Below, one piece after another: positions 5,158-8,651 of a DNA stretch of 8,651 bases; within the stretch, counting starts at the first letter, position 1, and each line of letters opens with the position of its first letter. The DNA lies in assembly GCA_003518045.1 (NCBI GenBank), contig DOZK01000024.1, positions 1-8,651 on the forward strand, in the 5' to 3' direction. Made by a program: the position numbers and the translations under genes. Below the pieces are notes generated by a model. It searched no databases. It had not been told where the DNA came from and was given only the letters and a program-made list of their open reading frames with translations. The stretch is from Candidatus Nomurabacteria bacterium (GTDB lineage: Bacteria; Patescibacteriota; Minisyncoccia; Phycocordibacterales; UBA5272).

Positions 5158-6048
5158 ATGGACTTCCTAAAAAACAACTTGTGGTGGATGGCATTCGTTG
5201 TAGCAGTTTTTGTATACCTTAATTTTCTACAACCTAAACCATGCGACTCCCCTATACAATATAAAATAGGAACGATAGATGCTGGTTTTGGTCTATCTGA
5301 AACAAAATTAAAATCTACATTAGTCTCTGCTTCAAAAATTTGGGCAAAACCACTTGGTAAAGATTTATTTGAATATAATAGTAATGGAAAATTAACTGTT
5401 AATCTTATTTATGATAATAGACAGAAGACAACCCAAATAAATAGTACCTTAAAAGCCGATGTTGAGAAAACAAATACACTCGCGGGTTCAGTTAAGAAAG
5501 AATACGAAACTTTAATGCAAGATTTAGCTATAAATAAACAAGCCTATACGGATGAACTTACTAATTTTAATGCTGAACAAACAAAATATTCTACACAAGT
5601 AGATTACTGGAATAATCAAGGAGGTGCGCCAGCTGATGTTTACAATAATCTAACTAAGGCGCGAGATGACTTAATCAAAGCTCAACAAATTCTTGAAACA
5701 AAAAGATTGGCAATAAATAATTCTGCAGATAAAATAAATTCTTTCATAGAAAAATATAATTTATTAGTAGCTACAGCAAATCAAAACATAGATGTAATAA
5801 ATCAAACTGCTGGTCAAGAATTTCAAGAAGGAACATATGACCCAAATACTAATACTATAAATATTTATGAATTTAGCACTCAGGACAAATTGACTCGTGT
5901 TCTTGCTCATGAACTTGGCCATGCTTTAAGTATTGACCATAATACAAATCCAACCTCTATTATGTATTCATTAAATAAAAGTAATACGCTTTATTTGAGC
6001 AAGGAAGACGTGTCTTCGCTAAAAGTTATTTGTAAGATTAAGGAATAG
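5158..6048 (+). CDS. Membrane-anchored metzincin-like zinc protease with internal coiled coil
   Basis: The protein has 296 residues. A signal anchor at about 8-25 (NLWWMAFVVAVFVYLNFL) places the rest outside the membrane. The metallopeptidase signature is HELGHALSIDH at 251-261 (HExxHxxxxxH, three zinc ligands, Glu252 as catalytic base) followed by SIMY at 267-270, the Met-turn of metzincins such as matrixins. The domain begins near YKIGTIDAGFGLSE (35-48) and VNLIYDNRQ (81-89), then is interrupted by about 120 residues of mostly helical, Gln/Lys/Asn-rich sequence (about 92-215), likely an antiparallel coiled coil. Cys29 and Cys292 could form a disulfide joining the ends. Substrates are unknown; processing of surface proteins is plausible. 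An open frame reaches back to 5077 but runs through the hairpin repeat and promoter, so the ATG at 5158 is chosen. Confidence 0.85.
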   Translation: MDFLKNNLWWMAFVVAVFVYLNFLQPKPCDSPIQYKIGTIDAGFGLSETKLKSTLVSASKIWAKPLGKDLFEYNSNGKLTVNLIYDNRQKTTQINSTLKADVEKTNTLAGSVKKEYETLMQDLAINKQAYTDELTNFNAEQTKYSTQVDYWNNQGGAPADVYNNLTKARDDLIKAQQILETKRLAINNSADKINSFIEKYNLLVATANQNIDVINQTAGQEFQEGTYDPNTNTINIYEFSTQDKLTRVLAHELGHALSIDHNTNPTSIMYSLNKSNTLYLSKEDVSSLKVICKIKE

Positions 6049-6080
6049 TAATGTAGTAACGAGAGAGCAGTGACACAAGA

Positions 6081-6203
6081 AGTAAGGAGAATGGAGTACG
6101 GAGTACGAAATGCATTCAAGAATAACACAAAATTCGTATTTTCTCGTACTCCTTTCTCCTTACTCCGTACTACTTTGTAAAATTCCTAACTCCCGACTTC
6201 TAA
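6081..6203. repeat. Composite heptamer element 5 plus a one-sided CTAAC array
   Basis: The left arm, 6081-6108, is AGTAAGG AGAATGG AGTACGG AGTACGA. The right arm, 6144-6171, is TCGTACT CCTTTCT CCTTACT CCGTACT, paired with the left out of step by one unit. The core at 6124-6142, AACACAAAATTCGTATTTT, is the reverse complement of the element-3 core with one difference over the shared part. A further array at 6183-6203 (TTCCTAA CTCCCGA CTTCTAA) mixes a second heptamer family in. It fills the gap between the convergent protease and DUF2914 genes. Confidence 0.75.
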
Positions 6204-6214
6204 CATTCAAATAA

Positions 6215-7294
6215 CTAAAGCTTAGTCTCTTGTAAATTTACTTCACTACTCTTCACTACATTAAATTTCAATCTTCCAACAATGCGATTATTGTCCACCT
6301 TCACTGTTACTCGCCATAACCCTTCCGTAATATTTTCTTTTTGAGAATAAGCTCTATAGCCATCGCTTCTTCCTCCTGCTAAAGTGAAAGTTATTGGTTC
6401 GCCTGACGTAACCCAATTATTATTTGTCTTGTCATAATATTCCCATACATAAGAAATCGGTGCAGTTAATTCAGCTGGTGCATTTACTGCGCTAAAAAAA
6501 TACACGCCGTTATCCGTTGGAGTTAAATGATATGTAGGTGTTCTATATTTAGCAAACTTTCGCGTGTCTAATTCTTTTTGCATATTATAATTACCATTTT
6601 CATCTCTAATTACATAATGATATATTCCTGCATCTTTAAGTGAAAGCGGAACGGCTGGTAAAACATTTAAAAAATAAAGCATAGCCACGAACATTGGAAC
6701 ACCAAGTGCCAAAGCATAACCACGTCCTGCTTGATTATAGGCGTTTTCGGAAGAGAATTTTAATAAGAAAATATAAAAAAGAAAAATAAGGACAGTTAAT
6801 CCAATACTTATAGCAAAAGTCATATCATTTTGAACTTTAAGAAAAAGAGGAATATTAAAAACTATATAGAAAAGTGCGGCAATAAGTAATATGCCAACAT
6901 CCAAAGAAAATCTAAAATCATGTGTTGAAACAAATTCATTAGCAAAAATACAAAGAATAAGAATTAAAAATAATGGCCAAGAAACAGATATTTGGGCGCT
7001 ACGAACTGCATAAATAAAAACGAAAGAAAGTGCTGACCCAGAAAAATATGAAATACAAAATGTAACGATAGAATAAACTTTTTGTTCGAATTCGCTTGCA
7101 GTATTTCTCGAAACCCACCACTCGCGAAACATTATCAGAATTGCAATTATAGATAAATAACTAAAAACAGCATAACGAGCCAGTGGATGCTCCAAGTCTG
7201 GCAACATAAAAGCATCAAAAATAAAACCTGCCAAAAAGATAAGGGTACTCGTATGGGCCAGATTGTCTTTGAAATGCCGGGTGAGTCTCAACAT
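6215..7294 (-). CDS. Polytopic membrane protein with C-terminal DUF2914 domain
   Basis: The 359-residue protein has seven or eight hydrophobic helices in its first 215 residues (for example 17-33, 42-57, 73-98, 105-121, 131-152, 158-180, 194-214), then an extracytoplasmic C-terminal region. The C-terminal part matches my recall of DUF2914: GVYFFSAVNAP (263-273), YVWEYYD (282-288), a GGRSDGYRAYSQ segment (307-318), GLWRVTVKVDNNRIVGRLKF (325-344). This beta-rich domain is thought to be Ig-like and has no known biochemical role. An R at 340-341 after IVG is typical. The ATG at 7294 is supported by an extended -10 six nt upstream. The gene converges on the protease, and the pair is enclosed by the long inverted repeat, so a joint envelope function is possible but unproven. 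Confidence 0.85.
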   Translation of the reverse strand: MLRLTRHFKDNLAHTSTLIFLAGFIFDAFMLPDLEHPLARYAVFSYLSIIAILIMFREWWVSRNTASEFEQKVYSIVTFCISYFSGSALSFVFIYAVRSAQISVSWPLFLILILCIFANEFVSTHDFRFSLDVGILLIAALFYIVFNIPLFLKVQNDMTFAISIGLTVLIFLFYIFLLKFSSENAYNQAGRGYALALGVPMFVAMLYFLNVLPAVPLSLKDAGIYHYVIRDENGNYNMQKELDTRKFAKYRTPTYHLTPTDNGVYFFSAVNAPAELTAPISYVWEYYDKTNNNWVTSGEPITFTLAGGRSDGYRAYSQKENITEGLWRVTVKVDNNRIVGRLKFNVVKSSEVNLQETKL

Positions 7295-7300
7295 GATACG

Positions 7301-7309
7301 AGTATAACA
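7301..7309 (-). promoter_or_regulatory. Extended -10 promoter TGTTATACT, predicted leaderless
   Basis: On the minus strand TGT-TATACT ends exactly 6 nt before the ATG at 7294, putting +1 on the start codon. No -35 hexamer is visible upstream. Confidence 0.65.
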
Positions 7310-7326
7310 GGAAAAAGTGAGTAGTA

Positions 7327-7533
7327 GGAGACTAAATATTCGAGAATAAAATATTCAATGAAAAAATAATCAATATTCAAACAAAACTCAGTACCTACGC
7401 GTATGTCATTCCAAACTTGATCCGCCAGCTGGCGGAGGAACCCGCCAGCTGGCGAGGCAGGTCTAGGGTCTTCGAATCTTTTTGAATATTGATTATTTTT
7501 TCATTGAATATTAAAAAGGATTGCTCCCACTCC
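7327..7533. repeat. Long inverted repeat, copy B, split by a GC-rich insert
   Basis: This is the reverse-complement counterpart of copy A. The same perfect 28-bp arms lie at 7350-7377 and 7485-7512 (32 bp when extended through 7381 and from 7481), but the short loop of copy A is replaced by about 99 nt (7382-7480). Outer flanks 7327-7349 and 7513-7533 match copy A nearly base for base. With the promoter on one side and a heptamer array on the other, it accounts for most of the 350-nt gap between 7295 and 7644. Confidence 0.9.
7404..7470. repeat. GC-rich hairpin module, copy 2
   Basis: It begins TGTCATTCC like copy 1 and ends GGTCTAGGGTC. It contains the perfect palindromes CCGCCAGCTGGCGG (7422-7435) and CGCCAGCTGGCG (7443-7454), a near-direct repeat of each other. 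Bases 7437-7470 match 4300-4333 at 30 of 34 positions. It sits in the loop of copy B of the inverted repeat. Confidence 0.75.
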
Positions 7534-7554
7534 TTTCTCCGTACTACTTTGTAA
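7529..7554. repeat. One-sided GTACTCC-type heptamer array
   Basis: These 26 bases equal 6148-6180 of element 5 exactly, except that one 7-nt unit (TTACTCC, 6160-6166) is missing here. Its first five bases overlap the outer flank of inverted-repeat copy B. Confidence 0.75.
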
Positions 7555-7615
7555 TGTTAAGTGTTGCACTTAGAGTTAGAACTTGGGTAATTCTAAAAAA
7601 TGAAATAAAATGGGT

Positions 7616-7621
7616 TATACT
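7616..7621 (+). promoter_or_regulatory. -10 box TATACT of the cytochrome b5/4-TM operon
   Basis: TATACT lies 23 nt upstream of the ATG at 7645, predicting a short leader of about 17 nt, unlike the leaderless genes. The TG is displaced (TGGGTTATACT), so it is not a canonical extended -10. No Shine-Dalgarno lies in the leader. Confidence 0.45.
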
Positions 7622-7644
7622 GTAGTAATAACTTATTACAATAT

Positions 7645-8079
7645 ATGAAAAAGACAATTTTTGCTATCATACTTATCACATTAGCCATTTTGGGTAGTTG
7701 GTATTATTATAATTTTATAAAATACGCCCCAAAAACTTACGTCAAAGATTCTCAAGTAGTAACACAAACAGAGAATGGTTCTAATACAACCAATGTAAGC
7801 GCGACAGTAAATACTGTAACTGGCGAGACGACAAAAGTTACACCAACGTATAAACTCGCTGATATTTCTTCACACAATAATGCTTCTAGTTGTTATTCGA
7901 TCGTTTCTGGATCAGTTTATGATTTAACTATGTGGGTAAATCTACATCCAGGAGGAAAGAGTGCAATACTTTCAATGTGTGGAAATGATGGTACAGATGC
8001 TTTTATGAATGAACATAATGGAAAATCTAAATTTATGAAAATCCTAGCACGTTATAAAATAGGAACGATTACTCAATAA
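7645..8079 (+). CDS. Membrane-anchored cytochrome b5-like heme protein
   Basis: The protein has 144 residues: a short basic N-terminus and one hydrophobic segment (about 4-22) as signal anchor, then a Thr/Asn/Val-rich linker (about 35-66) and a cytochrome b5 fold (about 69-142) outside the membrane. The family signature is LHPGGKSAIL at 100-109, with His101 as the first axial heme ligand; the second is probably His124 in AFMNEHNG. The preceding CGNDGTDAF corresponds to the GxDaTxxF element of the family. Cys83 and Cys112 could form a disulfide, reasonable for an exported domain. It binds heme b and should transfer electrons; partners are unknown. The next gene starts 9 nt downstream and is the obvious partner candidate. 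Confidence 0.88.
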   Translation: MKKTIFAIILITLAILGSWYYYNFIKYAPKTYVKDSQVVTQTENGSNTTNVSATVNTVTGETTKVTPTYKLADISSHNNASSCYSIVSGSVYDLTMWVNLHPGGKSAILSMCGNDGTDAFMNEHNGKSKFMKILARYKIGTITQ

Positions 8080-8088
8080 TAAAAAACT

Positions 8089-8517
8089 ATGTCAGAACTT
8101 TTTTTACCGCTTCATTTCTTAGTACTTGCCTTCGTAGCTTGGAATGTTTTTCATGCTGATCATTTGGGATTTAGCTGGATACGTGGAAAAGTTGCCATGT
8201 TAGATACAACTACAGTTAAAAAATATCATAATAGAACTTGGATTGGACTTATACTTATGATACTTACTGGTTTGGTATTATTTTGGCCAACAAGAGAATA
8301 TTTATTTACTCGCCCACAGTTTTTTATAAAAATGGGATTTGTTGTAGCTTTATTTATCAATAGTTTTGTAATTGGACTTCTTTCTAAGATTTCAACAACA
8401 AAAACTTATGCGTCTTTAACTTTTAGTCAAAAACTTCCGCTTATTATTAGTGGTGGAGTCTCTACTATCTCATGGCTTGGTGCAACTGTGATGGCGTTAT
8501 TTTTGGAGCAAGAATAG
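8089..8517 (+). CDS. Four-helix membrane protein with conserved-looking histidines, putative redox partner
   Basis: The 142-residue integral membrane protein has four predicted helices (about 5-20, 50-66, 79-98, 116-138). Histidines occur at 9, 22, 25 and 47; H9 is within the first helix, HADH (22-25) at its end and H47 just before the second helix. Small four-helix proteins with such histidines include b-type cytochromes and CopD/DUF2214-like proteins, but I cannot assign it to a family; heme binding is inference. Position 9 nt behind the cytochrome b5 gene, same strand, no separate promoter, suggests one operon and a membrane electron-transfer pair. The TAG stop is followed directly by TGA in frame. 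Confidence 0.68.
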   Translation: MSELFLPLHFLVLAFVAWNVFHADHLGFSWIRGKVAMLDTTTVKKYHNRTWIGLILMILTGLVLFWPTREYLFTRPQFFIKMGFVVALFINSFVIGLLSKISTTKTYASLTFSQKLPLIISGGVSTISWLGATVMALFLEQE

Positions 8518-8523
8518 TGAGTA

Positions 8524-8651
8524 TTAATATTCAATGAAATAATTTTGTTATTTAAAAAATACAAATAAAATAGTTTAAAGTTTTTGTATTGTCATACTCG
8601 TGCAGGCGGGTATCCAGGTTCTTATTATAATTTGAGTTAATTAACATTTAG
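8524..8651. repeat. Fragments of the dispersed elements at the window end
   Basis: Bases 8524-8539 (TTAATATTCAATGAAA) repeat the start of inverted-repeat copy A. AAATACAAAT at 8557-8566 matches the composite-element core, and AATACAAA (8558-8565) pairs with TTTGTATT (8583-8590). GTCATACTCGTGCAGGCGGG from 8591 followed by TATCCAGG resembles the GC-rich module. It lies downstream of the redox operon and may form a 3' hairpin; no terminator U-run follows. No gene is seen here. Confidence 0.55.

Noticed and set aside
4997..7533. Insertion sequence or composite transposon
   Set aside because: No transposase or integrase gene lies between or beside the inverted repeats, and no target duplication was recognised.
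1904..7554. CRISPR array
   Set aside because: The units are 7 nt with no spacers of regular length and arrays occur in inverted pairs; no cas gene is present.
1..8651. Recoded TGA (code 25, as in Gracilibacteria/SR1)
   Set aside because: No gene here ends in TGA, but no frame needs TGA to be read as an amino acid and all proteins are full length; GGN codons serve glycine. Twelve genes are too few to read meaning into the lack of TGA stops.

Overview
The window is an AT-rich bacterial chromosome segment with small, closely spaced genes, most of them membrane-anchored or of unknown function. The family mix (a 65-aa coiled-coil/one-helix protein, a cytochrome b5-like protein next to a small 4-helix protein, DUF2914, VF530, a reduced lipase-like hydrolase) and the lack of Shine-Dalgarno sequences suggest a Patescibacteria/CPR genome, probably Parcubacteria. 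This is inference from gene content; no rRNA or marker gene is present. The standard code fits: all reading frames run uninterrupted to TAA or TAG.

Layout. Positions 1-1922 are compact and largely free of repeats: the 3' end of a polytopic membrane protein (+), a RibD_C/DHFR-like reductase (-), and an operon of an alpha/beta hydrolase followed 1 nt later by a VF530-family protein (+). From 1904 to about 7560 every large intergenic gap is filled with repeats. Between them lie an AI-2E-family permease (+), an anchored protein with a calcium-loop-like motif (+), a 65-aa coiled-coil/TM protein (+), a transglutaminase-like protein (+), a membrane-anchored metzincin-like protease (+) and a polytopic DUF2914 protein (-). 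The last two are convergent and bracketed by a long inverted repeat. The window ends with a cytochrome b5-domain protein and a 4-TM histidine-containing protein, probably one redox operon (+).

Two genome-scale patterns stand out. (1) At least five genes are preceded by TG(C/T)TATACT ending 6-8 nt before the ATG, and a sixth by TATAAT 7 nt before it. At canonical spacing transcription would begin at or next to the start codon, so these mRNAs are predicted to be leaderless. (2) The gaps hold composite elements made of 7-nt repeat units (GTTAGNN/CTNCTAA, AGTACGG/CCGTACT, ACTGCNN) in inverted pairs around a shared AATACAAATTNTGTGTT-like core, sometimes with a GC-rich hairpin module nested inside. 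The units supply or overlap the stop codons of several genes. A second repeat family, with 28-bp perfect hairpin arms, occurs twice in opposite orientation around the protease/DUF2914 pair, with a short third fragment near 8530.
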